Source: CAZCBX01 sp964497185 (GTDB lineage Bacteria; Bdellovibrionota_G; JALEGL01; JAGRMV01). Taken from it: DNA of 64,000 bases. Shown here piece by piece: positions 7,432-15,476 of this stretch. Below the pieces are notes generated by a model. That model was not told the origin of the DNA. It saw only the letters and a list, made by a program, of their open reading frames with translations, and made no database searches. The stretch lies in NCBI GenBank assembly GCA_964497185.1, contig CAZCBX010000012.1:10545-74544 (forward strand), written 5' to 3'. Numbering within the stretch: position 1 is the stretch's first letter; every line of letters starts with the position of its first letter. The position numbers and the translations under genes were made by a program.

Positions 7432-8847
7432 ATGATATTTGAAGCACTCGGATTTTTTAACCAATACATCGGCGGTTACCTGCTGCTGATTCTTTTAATT
7501 CCAGCTGGGATTATTTTTTCCTTCGCGTTTGGCTTTGTGCAAATTCGCCATTTAAAACATGTCGTTGAAATTGTGCAAGGCAAACATGATCGCGCCACCC
7601 ACAAAGGTGAAATTTCTCACTTTCGCGCTTTGACCACAGCCTTATCGGGCACGGTGGGCACGGGCAACATTGTGGGTGTGGCCCTGGCCATATTCATTGG
7701 TGGCCCCGGCGCCCTATTCTGGATGTGGTTGACAGGTTTTTTTGGCATGGCCACCAAATTTGTTGAATGCACGCTTTCCCACGAATACCGAGGGCAAACA
7801 GCTTTTGGTCAGTCCTACGGCGGGCCCATGCTGTACATTCAGCAAGGACTCAAACCGTACATCGGCCGGGGCGCCACGGTGCTGGCCATGGTGTTTACCA
7901 TTGCCGCGCTTTTTACGGCCGTGGCCGATGCCATGACGCAAATGAATTCCATGTCCGAAGGACTCAAAGACAATTATGCCATCGCGCCCTGGATTACAGG
8001 TCTTATCTTTTCGCTGATGCTTTACTGCATTGTTATCGGTGGCATTCGCCGTATTGGTGCTGTCACCAGTCGTATTCTGCCCAGCATCGCGCTTTTGTAT
8101 TGCATTTGTGCGTTAAGTATTCTGGGTAGCCACATCGGCGAAATCCCTGCGGCCTTTGGCCTTATATTCGAAGGTGCTTTTAGTGGCACGGGCGCCACTG
8201 GTGGGTTTGTGGGCAGCGCTTTTATGGTCACCGCCATGAAAGGGGTGCAAAGGGGTCTTTTCTCCAATGAAGCCGGCGCAGGTTCTGCAGCCATGGCACA
8301 CGCCGCGGCCAAAACCGACGAGCCCATTCGTGAAGGCTTGGTCGCTTCGATTGGGCCCTTGATTGATACCCTCTTCATTTGTACCATGACGGGTCTGACC
8401 ATCATTGTGACAGGTGCCTGGAAATCAGGCATTGAAGGGGTCGGCATGACCATCGAAGCTTTTAAAAACGCGGGCGACATTCCATGGGTCGGCGCGCTCA
8501 ATTTGCACATTGTGCCGATTGCTTTGTTGTTTTTTGCTTTTACCACCATCATTGCCTACGCCTATTATGGTGAAACCGCTTACAACTATCTGATCCGCTC
8601 CAAACCCAAGGATCACTTTCTGCAACGACAAGGACGCACCATTTATTTTCTGATCATTTGTATCACTGCGTTTTTGGGCACCCAGCTCAGTGTCAGCAAA
8701 GTATGGGACTTTATGGATGCAGCCTACTCCATGATGGCCATCCCCAACTTGATTGCGCTGCTGGTTTTGTTTCCCAAAGTTCGAAAAAAGTATATTCAGT
8801 ACAAACAAACGTACTTAACCAAACCCACCCAAGGAAACAATTCATGA
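7432..8847 (+). CDS. AGCS-family sodium:alanine/glycine symporter
   Basis: The 471-aa integral membrane protein has about ten hydrophobic segments and the AGCS signatures FRALTTALSGTVGTGNIVGV (near residue 65) and GLFSNEAGAGSAAMAHAAA (near residue 280). It imports alanine or glycine with sodium at the inner membrane. Length is normal for the family. Starts at ATG 7432, 43 bp after the leader terminator; the stop overlaps the next ORF (DUF2237) by 4 bp. Regulation is likely through the leader. Confidence 0.9.
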   Translation: MIFEALGFFNQYIGGYLLLILLIPAGIIFSFAFGFVQIRHLKHVVEIVQGKHDRATHKGEISHFRALTTALSGTVGTGNIVGVALAIFIGGPGALFWMWLTGFFGMATKFVECTLSHEYRGQTAFGQSYGGPMLYIQQGLKPYIGRGATVLAMVFTIAALFTAVADAMTQMNSMSEGLKDNYAIAPWITGLIFSLMLYCIVIGGIRRIGAVTSRILPSIALLYCICALSILGSHIGEIPAAFGLIFEGAFSGTGATGGFVGSAFMVTAMKGVQRGLFSNEAGAGSAAMAHAAAKTDEPIREGLVASIGPLIDTLFICTMTGLTIIVTGAWKSGIEGVGMTIEAFKNAGDIPWVGALNLHIVPIALLFFAFTTIIAYAYYGETAYNYLIRSKPKDHFLQRQGRTIYFLIICITAFLGTQLSVSKVWDFMDAAYSMMAIPNLIALLVLFPKVRKKYIQYKQTYLTKPTQGNNS

Positions 8848-9227
8848 CCCGGGACAAACAACCACAAAGAAATGTATTTGGCCAACCCCTAGAGCCTTGT
8901 TGCACTTCGCCCATGACGGGTTTTTACAGAGATGGTTACTGTCGCACGGGTACTGAGGATCGAGGGCTTCATACGGTTTGCGTTCAAGTCACCGAAGACT
9001 TTCTTGCGTTTAGCAAAGCAAGGGGCAATGATCTATCTACACCAGTGCCTGAACATGACTTTCAAGGGTTGCGCGATGGCAGCACGTGGTGCCTTTGCGC
9101 CACACGCTACAAAGAAGCACTGGATGCTGGCTATGAGATGCCCATCAAACTGGCTTCCACCCACGAAAAAACATTGGAATATGTTTCACTGGAGCAAATG
9201 AAAAAATCGGCCATTGATGTAAGTTAG
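8844..9227 (+). CDS. DUF2237 family protein
   Basis: A 127-aa protein matching the DUF2237 pattern throughout: NVFGQPLEPCC, TGFYRDGYCRTG, a HTVC strand, GNDLSTPVPEHDF and WCLCATRYKEAL. The cysteine- and aspartate-rich conserved core is typical but its function is unknown. Start ATG 8844 overlaps the symporter stop (ATGA), so both are in one operon. Confidence 0.9.
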   Translation: MTRDKQPQRNVFGQPLEPCCTSPMTGFYRDGYCRTGTEDRGLHTVCVQVTEDFLAFSKARGNDLSTPVPEHDFQGLRDGSTWCLCATRYKEALDAGYEMPIKLASTHEKTLEYVSLEQMKKSAIDVS

Positions 9228-9233
9228 CCCGAT

Positions 9234-9512
9234 TTATTCGGAAGAATCGATCTCCACCCTTTGCTGCACGAAAATTTTTTTTTGATTTGATGGCCACTGC
9301 TTGATTTCATATTCACGCTTGCTCGCAGAAGACCGACACGCAAACATCTCTTGGTAAACAATACGGATGGGTTTGTCTTGATAAAAATATTTGGCACCTT
9401 TTTTGGTTTGATGTTGCTCAAAACGCCGGCGCACGTCGGTGGTGATGCCTGTATACAGCGCACCCTTTTCCGTTTCGATCATGTACACCCACCACGTATT
9501 GTCGGTTGCCAT
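9234..9512 (-). CDS. GIY-YIG nuclease-domain protein (YhbQ/UPF0213-like)
   Basis: The 92-aa product has the GIY-YIG core: WWVYMIE, then LYTGITTDVRRRFEQH, with the conserved Arg and a later Glu in SASKREYEIK. Single-domain proteins of this size (YhbQ-like) have been linked to DNA repair and cleavage but lack a firm cellular role. ATG 9512 is one base after the stop of the ABC permease gene, so it ends that operon. An upstream extension of 13 codons is in frame but falls inside the permease gene. Confidence 0.85.
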   Translation of the reverse strand: MATDNTWWVYMIETEKGALYTGITTDVRRRFEQHQTKKGAKYFYQDKPIRIVYQEMFACRSSASKREYEIKQWPSNQKKIFVQQRVEIDSSE

Positions 9513-9513
9513 T

Positions 9514-10989
9514 TTACGATCTCTTTTCCAACCAATGTTCAACCATTTCAAAAAAGATGTGCACCAACACCGCCATCACCGCAGCAGGAATAGCGCCCTG
9601 CATGACCACATTCATTTGATTCAATGCCAAACCGCTGACAATGGGTACGCCGTAGCCCCCAGCCCCAATCAGTGCTGCCAGTGTTGCGGTGCCAATGGTG
9701 ATGATACTGGCTGTTTTGATCCCGCCCAAAATGGCTTTGGTGGCCAACGGCATTTCAATTTTATAAAGCCTTTGCCAGCGGGTTAACCCCAAGGCCCGAG
9801 CCGATTCAATCAAGCTTGCATCAATGGTGGCCAACCCATCGTATGTATTGCGCACAATGGGCAATAAGCCATAAAGAAACAAAGCCACTACGGCAGGCAA
9901 CCATCCAATGCCCAGCGGCGCAATCAAAAACGCAAACAGAGCCAGCGAAGGAATGGTTTGAATCACGCCCACGCTGCCGAGCAGCCCCTGGCGCAAAAAA
10001 CCATACTCAAACGCAAGATAGCCCAACAACAAGCCCAGAGTGATGCTACCTGACATGGCCATGAGCACCAAAAGCATGTGCTGCCAAGTACGCAACCAAA
10101 TGGCGTCCATCAAAGTTGGGGCCACTTGCCTTGGTGAAACCACTTGGGTTTGCTGGGCTAGAAAATCAGCCACCACGGTTTGGATGCTGGCCTGCTCAAT
10201 GTCCACTCGTGCGTTAAGCTCAATCATGGTGGCTTCATCCAATTGTCCCACCAAATGTTTTTGAATCAGTGCATGGGTTTTTGGATGGGTTTGTGCGAAA
10301 TCACCCCGCGTTAAAAAAGTGGCTTTGTAGTCAGGAATTACACCCAAAGGGTCTTCCAACATGACCAAATCCATGGAGGATAGTTTGGCATCGGTGCTGT
10401 ACAAATCGGTTAACTCAATTTTTTCGTTGGCCAAAGCCTCATACTTTAGCGCGTGGTTGATGCTCTTTTTATTCAAAAGCTCAAAACCATAGGCCTGTGC
10501 GATGGCTGGGTAAGAATCTTCACGAAAAAGAAAATCTTCTGTAAAAGCCGCTTGAAGCCGGGGCACCTTTTTTAAATCTGTCAGCGTCTTGAGCCCATGG
10601 GTTTTGGCCACCGAGGGGGGCACTGCAAACACATAGGTGTTGGCAAAACCCAGCGCATCCATCATGTTTAAATCAAGGGACGATATGGCTTTTTGAATGG
10701 ACGGGTAATCATCCAACGATGGATCTTTCAATAGCACCAGCTTGATGGTGTCGGAGTAATCGGGATAAATATCAATGCTGCCATTTTGAAGGGCTGAAAA
10801 AGCAATGCCGCTTTGACCCAAACCCAGTTTTCGAATCACAGGGCCCTCGCCTGCTCTCTGAGCAAGCTGCGCCACCATTTCTGCCAAAAGATAACTTTCA
10901 GTAAAAGGTTTGCTGGCCACCGTTAAGTCAGCATGGGCAAAACAGCTCCACATCCCTACCAGCCCCAGCCAAATTTTGGCCCACTTCAC
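9514..10989 (-). CDS. Betaine/choline ABC importer: fused binding protein and permease
   Basis: The 491-aa protein starts with a signal peptide (cut near AHA/D, residue 20), then an OpuAC/OpuBC-type binding domain (about 21-275; ASKPFTESYLLAEM and YPDYSDTI are typical), then five or six membrane helices (about 285-490) with the permease EAA-type loop ESARALGLTRWQRLYKIEMP. QAT-type transporters take up glycine betaine, choline or related osmolytes. The order is binding domain first with the permease after, so the N-terminal domain lies in the periplasm. Stop/start overlap of 4 bp with the ATPase gene. Confidence 0.85.
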   Translation of the reverse strand: MKWAKIWLGLVGMWSCFAHADLTVASKPFTESYLLAEMVAQLAQRAGEGPVIRKLGLGQSGIAFSALQNGSIDIYPDYSDTIKLVLLKDPSLDDYPSIQKAISSLDLNMMDALGFANTYVFAVPPSVAKTHGLKTLTDLKKVPRLQAAFTEDFLFREDSYPAIAQAYGFELLNKKSINHALKYEALANEKIELTDLYSTDAKLSSMDLVMLEDPLGVIPDYKATFLTRGDFAQTHPKTHALIQKHLVGQLDEATMIELNARVDIEQASIQTVVADFLAQQTQVVSPRQVAPTLMDAIWLRTWQHMLLVLMAMSGSITLGLLLGYLAFEYGFLRQGLLGSVGVIQTIPSLALFAFLIAPLGIGWLPAVVALFLYGLLPIVRNTYDGLATIDASLIESARALGLTRWQRLYKIEMPLATKAILGGIKTASIITIGTATLAALIGAGGYGVPIVSGLALNQMNVVMQGAIPAAVMAVLVHIFFEMVEHWLEKRS

Positions 10990-11762
10990 ATGGCCTCCAA
11001 TGGACGATGGGCTTGCATAAAGCGGTGGGCGTAGGTGTGGTTGGGCGCGGCTTTGAGGGTTTGAAAATCGCCGTGCACTTCGATTTTTCCTCCGTGCAAT
11101 AGCGTGATGGTGTGACCAAAGTAAGCGGCCTCTGCCAAATCATGGGTCACCATCACCACGGTTTTATCCAGCTGGTTGAATAAATCTTTGAGTTCTTGTT
11201 GCAAATCATACCGCGTGACGGGGTCAAGTGCGCCCAGTGGCTCATCCAAAAAAAGTACGCTGGGATCCAACATCAATGCCCGCATCAGCCCAATGCGTTG
11301 ACGTTGTCCCCCGCTCATTTGATGGGGCTTTCGCTTTAAAAGTTTGGCTGGCAAATGCATCAAATCCGAAAGCTGCGCCACCCGGTCCATCAAAGCAGCT
11401 TTTTCTTGGCCATGACTCAAACCAGCCAAAAGCACATTTTGCAGCGCGGTCATGTGCGGAAACAACCCACCTTTTTGAATCACATATCCGGTCTCTTGTG
11501 CAATGGCGCGCTGAGAACTGGCATTGACCGCCAGTCCGTTGAGATCAATGGATCCTTGATCCGGCTGAATCAAACCAAGCATCATGCGGATCAACGTGGT
11601 TTTGCCACACCCGCTGGTACCCAAAAGCACATGGGTTTTTTTGGCAGGCAGGGTCAAATCGATGGGGCCAAGCACCACTTGACCATGGTAGGACTTCTGT
11701 ACTTTTTGAATCTGAATCAAAGCCAACCGATCATAGCACACGCGCCCCATGCTGTCAGGCAC
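10986..11762 (-). CDS. ABC transporter ATPase (glycine betaine/choline type)
   Basis: The 258-aa ATPase has Walker A GTSGCGKTT (near residue 48), signature MSGGQRQRIGLMRAL, Walker B VLFLDEPLGALD and the switch H in MVTHDLAEA. It matches the QAT (OpuBA/OsmV/ProV-like) subfamily but lacks the C-terminal CBS domains that many osmosensing members carry. It energises the fused permease encoded next. Starts at GTG 11762; ATG 11750 is an alternative, neither with a strong ribosome-binding site. Preceded closely by the beta-lactamase-like gene. Confidence 0.85.
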   Translation of the reverse strand: MPDSMGRVCYDRLALIQIQKVQKSYHGQVVLGPIDLTLPAKKTHVLLGTSGCGKTTLIRMMLGLIQPDQGSIDLNGLAVNASSQRAIAQETGYVIQKGGLFPHMTALQNVLLAGLSHGQEKAALMDRVAQLSDLMHLPAKLLKRKPHQMSGGQRQRIGLMRALMLDPSVLFLDEPLGALDPVTRYDLQQELKDLFNQLDKTVVMVTHDLAEAAYFGHTITLLHGGKIEVHGDFQTLKAAPNHTYAHRFMQAHRPLEAM

Positions 11763-11776
11763 TCAATCAGGAAAGC

Positions 11777-13189
11777 CTATGAATCACCATACACCCATGA
11801 AAGAATTCGATTCCACACATCCTCCGATGGCCGGGTGGTCGACAAAGCTGAATCATGGCTGGGCATTGACGTGCGTTTGTGTAGCACAGGTTTGGGTGTA
11901 TGCACCGGAACCTCTGCATCGTTTCGGTGGGGCAAAAAAGATGCCTGGCCGATTTGCAGGGCCATGGCATCCTCGACTTGGCTCAGCGTAATGGGGCGGG
12001 CCATGGACGAGGGTTGTGTCTCAAACAAAGCCAGTACATGCCTGTGAAATTGGTCTCTGAAGTTTCGGTTCATCGAGACATTGGCATGCAGCTGTCCAAG
12101 TTGTTTGTTTTTGTGGGAAGCGTTGGCCAAAAATACATAATAAAACTGATTTGTAGGATCCATGTAAACCGTGGTGCCGGTAAATCCTTCATGAAACATC
12201 ACGTACCCCAAACCATTGCGCTTTTGTTTGACCTTCCACCCTCCATAGTTGCGCGCGTTGGACTCGCTCGTTCGTTTGGTCGCCACATCGTAAGGTCCCG
12301 AAGGCCGTGACGCAACCTGAACATCGGCAGGATAGGAACGCATCCATGCTTGAACAAATTTACCCAAATCCAATGCATTTGAAAACACGCCCGCATGGCC
12401 ACACACCCCACCCAACAATGAACACATGGGATCATGCACGCGACAAGGGGATGAAGACACCCCACTTAAGTTCGGGACGCACCGACTGCGCTGATCGGAT
12501 ACCGCCAACGATGCGCCATAGTGGGTATGATGCATGCGATAAGGCTCAAAAATTTCTTGGTGCACCACCTCATCGAGTGCTTGCTGCGTTTTCTCCTCAA
12601 TAATTTGCTGAACAAAATAATAAGCCAGGTCGCTGTATTGGCGCCGGCCACTGGTGACATTTCGGGGTTGCTGCAACTCCTGTTGATACCGATCCTTCCA
12701 ACGGGCCGCTTGCGTGGGGGTAAAACCACGCACCCATTGACGCCATCCGATCCATTTAGGACAATAGCCACTGTGCAAGGGCGCTTGCTGGGCCAGCAAA
12801 TCTTTGGTCACCACAGCAAATGGATGCGCATCCAATATTTCTTGCAAGCGCGCCGTTAACACTTCAGGCTCAATCACATTCTTGTCCACAAGCTGCCAAA
12901 AGGCTGGCGCAGTGGCAATGACTTTGCTCAATGACGCAATGTCATACAAACCCAGGCCACGATCGTAGTGATACGTTTGATAATGAAGAACACGATCGCC
13001 TTGACCAACCAACACCTGAGCATGATCAAAAAGAGATCGCTGTACACCGTGGGTATAAATAAATTGATCGAAGGCCTCATTGGCTGAACGCGCAAAAGCG
13101 CAAGGTGTCGATCCACCCACGACCCAAAAGAAAACAAAAGACAGTGTAACAATATTTTTTTGAAGCACTAAACCTCGAAAAGCACGCAT
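11777..13189 (-). CDS. Serine beta-lactamase-like / penicillin-binding-type hydrolase
   Basis: The 470-aa protein has an N-terminal export signal (residues 10-34) and the class C/AmpH-like fold motifs: S86-L-S-K89 in IASLSKVIAT, Y185-S-D187 (in place of Y-x-N) and H265-A-G267 in GHAGVFSN (in place of K-T-G). This pattern fits YfeW/esterase-type serine hydrolases or low-molecular-weight PBPs rather than a true beta-lactamase. A periplasmic role in peptidoglycan turnover is likely. Start ATG 13189 is preferred because the signal begins there. The 38-bp perfect palindrome at 13266-13303 lies 77 bp upstream and may be its operator. Confidence 0.75.
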   Translation of the reverse strand: MRAFRGLVLQKNIVTLSFVFFWVVGGSTPCAFARSANEAFDQFIYTHGVQRSLFDHAQVLVGQGDRVLHYQTYHYDRGLGLYDIASLSKVIATAPAFWQLVDKNVIEPEVLTARLQEILDAHPFAVVTKDLLAQQAPLHSGYCPKWIGWRQWVRGFTPTQAARWKDRYQQELQQPRNVTSGRRQYSDLAYYFVQQIIEEKTQQALDEVVHQEIFEPYRMHHTHYGASLAVSDQRSRCVPNLSGVSSSPCRVHDPMCSLLGGVCGHAGVFSNALDLGKFVQAWMRSYPADVQVASRPSGPYDVATKRTSESNARNYGGWKVKQKRNGLGYVMFHEGFTGTTVYMDPTNQFYYVFLANASHKNKQLGQLHANVSMNRNFRDQFHRHVLALFETQPSSMARPITLSQVEDAMALQIGQASFLPHRNDAEVPVHTPKPVLHKRTSMPSHDSALSTTRPSEDVWNRILSWVYGDS

Positions 13190-13265
13190 ATGCCCAAGCA
13201 GGCAATTCAAGCGCAGTCCCCACATGGGCGCACCATTGTCTGTTTGGGTAAATGCGTGTTCAAGA

Positions 13266-13303
13266 CAAGTTTAATTTTGTACATCTGTACAAAATTAAAC
13301 TTG
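13266..13303. promoter_or_regulatory. Perfect 38-bp palindrome upstream of beta-lactamase-like gene
   Basis: Two 18-nt arms (first CAAGTTTAATTTTGTACA) with no mismatch around a TC centre. The core reads TACA-TC-TGTA, the same half-site spacing as BlaI/MecI operators (TACA-N2-TGTA). No blaI-like gene lies in the window. It could be an operator, or a bidirectional terminator-like hairpin (arms AT-rich, no clear T run beyond the stem). Confidence 0.75.
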
Positions 13304-13416
13304 CAACCATCAAAGTGTTCAATAAAAATCAATGGAGAATTTAAATCCCAACGTCGCTTTGCTCGACACTTTTTCTCTCGGGCTTCGTGCTTTCAATTTG
13401 AATCATGATGCCCGTT

Positions 13417-13483
13417 GACCCCACCCATCTATTTTTACTACACGCAAAAATGGATAGCGGATAAGTCCCTGTAAGTCACGCAG
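13417..13483. repeat. 67-bp imperfect direct repeat, copy 1
   Basis: Begins GACCCC-CCCATCT, has a T-run/A-run palindrome around a short loop (ATTTTT...AAAAAT) and ends CTGTAAGTCACGCAG. A second copy of the same length starts 123 bp later. The two copies account for much of the 430-bp gap between the beta-lactamase-like gene and the histone gene; no ORF is seen there. Confidence 0.75.
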
Positions 13484-13539
13484 CTTTCTGCCCTTGTACG
13501 CGCGTTACCTTGCATTCGATGAATATCGCAAGGCCACTA

Positions 13540-13606
13540 GACCCCGCCCATCTTTATTTTGCTGAACGCAAAAATAATGTGGGATAAGAACCTGTAAGTC
13601 GCGCAG
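13540..13606. repeat. 67-bp imperfect direct repeat, copy 2
   Basis: Second copy of the element at 13417-13483, with the palindrome better preserved: CCCATCTTTATTTTGC opposite GCAAAAATAATGTGGG. It ends CTGTAAGTCGCGCAG and runs into a nested hairpin (13587-13621: outer AGAACC/GGTTCT, inner AGTCGC/GCGACT) that reaches the stop codon of the histone gene. Confidence 0.75.
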
Positions 13607-13619
13607 CGACTAAGAGGTT

Positions 13620-13811
13620 CTAAAAGTCTCTGTCCATGACTGTTTTGCGGCGGTCGGCTTGGGCGCGTTCGATGGCTTCATCGCATAGCTGACGAACTTT
13701 GTCGGACAAAGCGTCTGCTACATTGGCTGAAGTGCTCATGCCGGCTTTTTCTTTGATGTATTTTTTAAGTTTGGATACTACAATTAGTGTTTCTTTATCG
13801 CTCATGTGCAT
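13620..13811 (-). CDS. Bacterial single-domain histone (Bd0055-like)
   Basis: The protein is 61 aa from ATG 13805 or 63 aa from ATG 13811; the latter has AGGAA 11 nt upstream and is used here. It is a single histone fold: helix 1 IVVSKLKKYIKEKAG, loop STSANVADAL, central helix SDKVRQLCDEAIERAQ and the diagnostic loop-2 motif DRRKTVMDRDF, in which the R-T pair and Asp are hallmarks of histone folds. Length and motifs resemble Bdellovibrio bacteriovorus Bd0055, a bacterial histone that binds DNA as a dimer. It would be a nucleoid protein. The gene stands alone beside repeat elements, with TrkH downstream on the same strand's upstream side. Confidence 0.88.
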   Translation of the reverse strand: MHMSDKETLIVVSKLKKYIKEKAGMSTSANVADALSDKVRQLCDEAIERAQADRRKTVMDRDF

Positions 13812-13859
13812 TATGTAATCAGTTCCTGACAGGTTTGGCAAAAAAAAATATGATATTTT

Positions 13860-15203
13860 TTACATGACCAAGTCGTTGTCTTTTTCCTCTTCCGGCGTCT
13901 CGTCTGGAAATGTCATAGCAATGGCAAAAGTTAGCACACCCACACGTCCCATCAGCATGAGCACGATAAAAATCATTTTACTAATCGGTGCAAGCGCGCC
14001 CGTGATGCCCATGCTTAATCCCACGGTACCCAATGCAGAGGCCGCTTCAAATACAATCTCCTGAAACGCAAAATTCTCGACCTGGCAAAGCAAAAACACC
14101 GCCAAGCCCAATACCCCCATGTAATATACAAAAGACGCCGTAGCCATTTGTAGGCGGCGGGAAGGTATTGTCCTCTTACGAAATCGAACGGTGCTTCGGC
14201 CTTTGAGCGTGCTTTTTACCAAGCCAAACAGGGCAGAAAATGTGGTTGATTTCAAACCACCGCCGGTACCAGAGGGCGATGCACCAAAAATCATAAAAAA
14301 CAAAAGCAACATAATCGAAGCACTGGATAAGCTCCCAATGGGGACCGAATTAAAACCCACCGTGGTCGAAGCGGTCATGACCTGGAAAAAACCAACCTGT
14401 AATTTTTGTAAGGGATCCATGGCTTGCATGCTGGGCTCGGTAAGAGCAAATAGGATGGTGCCCAACAATAAAAACCAGAAAGTAATGGATAAAATGATTT
14501 TGCTGGTAAAAGTCATTTGTGTGCGTTGGCCTGTCAGGTTAAAAAAAACATCGGTCCAAACGATAAAACCAATCCCGCCCAACAAACTTAAAATCGATAA
14601 AACCGCATTGATTCCCATGACGCCAGAAAACGCTTCGAGGCTGTTTGAAAAAAGGCTAAAGCCCGCGGTACAAAATGCCGAAACACTGTGAAAAACACCC
14701 TTCCATAAAGCCCCCTCGACCCCTTGCGCAGAAAAAAGCCCCCAAAGCGCCAGGGCACCTATGAGCTCGCAAACAAATGTAAAGATGACCACGCTTCGAA
14801 TAAAATCACCAATCTTCAGGGCTTCCGGTAGAGAAAATGCACTTTGCCCTATACGCTTACGCGCCTCTGAAAGTTTTCCTTCTTTGGATAAAATCACAAA
14901 AGAGCCAAAAGTCATGTAACCAATCCCGCCCACTTGAATAAGTAGCAAAATGACCAGCTGGCCAAAAAACGTAAACACAGTGCCCGGGTCCACTGTGACC
15001 AATCCGGTTGTGGATACCGCTGACACCGCAATAAAAAGCGCGTCCAAATCCTGAAGTTCTCTTACCTGTGACCAAGGCGACGCCAAGAAAATCCAGCCCA
15101 CCACGGCATAAGTTACATACCCCACCAATAAAATCGTCGCCGTTGGCAAATTGTTGGAGCAGCGTAAAAGAAAATTTTCGCATTGCTGATAGATTTTTTT
15201 CAT
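13860..15203 (-). CDS. trkH: TrkH-family potassium transporter
   Basis: The 447-aa protein has many hydrophobic helices and the repeated pore motifs of Trk/Ktr channels: SAVSTTGLVTVDPG, SAFCTAGFSLFSNS, TASTTVGFNS and a fourth pore loop SALGTVGLSMG, each with a selectivity Gly. The loop GASPSGTGGGLKSTT is also typical. It carries potassium across the inner membrane and normally needs a TrkA/KtrA regulator, which is not in this window. Start ATG 15203 overlaps (ATGA) the stop of a tiny upstream membrane-protein gene. Confidence 0.9.
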   Translation of the reverse strand: MKKIYQQCENFLLRCSNNLPTATILLVGYVTYAVVGWIFLASPWSQVRELQDLDALFIAVSAVSTTGLVTVDPGTVFTFFGQLVILLLIQVGGIGYMTFGSFVILSKEGKLSEARKRIGQSAFSLPEALKIGDFIRSVVIFTFVCELIGALALWGLFSAQGVEGALWKGVFHSVSAFCTAGFSLFSNSLEAFSGVMGINAVLSILSLLGGIGFIVWTDVFFNLTGQRTQMTFTSKIILSITFWFLLLGTILFALTEPSMQAMDPLQKLQVGFFQVMTASTTVGFNSVPIGSLSSASIMLLLFFMIFGASPSGTGGGLKSTTFSALFGLVKSTLKGRSTVRFRKRTIPSRRLQMATASFVYYMGVLGLAVFLLCQVENFAFQEIVFEAASALGTVGLSMGITGALAPISKMIFIVLMLMGRVGVLTFAIAMTFPDETPEEEKDNDLVM

Positions 15204-15379
15204 GACCAATCCTGCTGTTGAATCAAAGATTGATTTTGCCCCATGGGTGGAACTTTTTCACCACTGGTAGGCAAACAGCTTTCGCATGACTTTCCCAAAA
15301 AAAGAAGAAAGGCCAATGGCACCACCAAAGTCACCCAGCGTACCACAACCGTGTCCATGCGTTTTTTATGTTGATTCAT
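15200..15379 (-). CDS. Small membrane protein coupled to trkH
   Basis: A 59-aa protein (ATG 15379, AGGAG upstream) with one hydrophobic helix (about residues 14-33, VRWVTLVVPLAFLLFLG) and a short polar tail with two cysteines. A longer version starting at 15454 is possible but would run into the lexA promoter. Its stop overlaps the trkH start by 4 bp. It could be a small accessory subunit; no family is recognised. Confidence 0.5.
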   Translation of the reverse strand: MNQHKKRMDTVVVRWVTLVVPLAFLLFLGKSCESCLPTSGEKVPPMGQNQSLIQQQDWS

Positions 15380-15439
15380 AACCGCAAAGATTTTGCTCCT
15401 AATAAAATAAAACACAACATTTCTTTGGTATAAAAAATC

Positions 15440-15476
15440 TTGCATTGGACTCAAATGCGTATATTATACGTATATT
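15440..15476 (+). promoter_or_regulatory. lexA promoter with overlapping palindromic operator
   Basis: TTGCAT (15440-15445), a 16-nt spacer and TATTAT (15462-15467) predict transcription starting at about the ATG itself. Overlapping the -10 is CGTATA-T-TATACG (15458-15470), an exact 13-bp inverted repeat, and CGTATATTAT is repeated directly. No ribosome-binding site lies before ATG 15477. Autoregulation by LexA through this palindrome is plausible. Confidence 0.55.

Noticed and set aside
8022..8552. 176-codon ORF antisense to the symporter
   Set aside because: Opposite-strand frame of a transmembrane protein; no independent evidence.
13417..13606. Integron attC-like sites
   Set aside because: The 67-bp repeats are palindromic but lack the core GTTRRRY/RYYYAAC ends and no integrase is near.
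14191..14691. 166-codon ORF antisense to trkH
   Set aside because: Opposite-strand shadow of a hydrophobic protein; no ribosome-binding site or motif.
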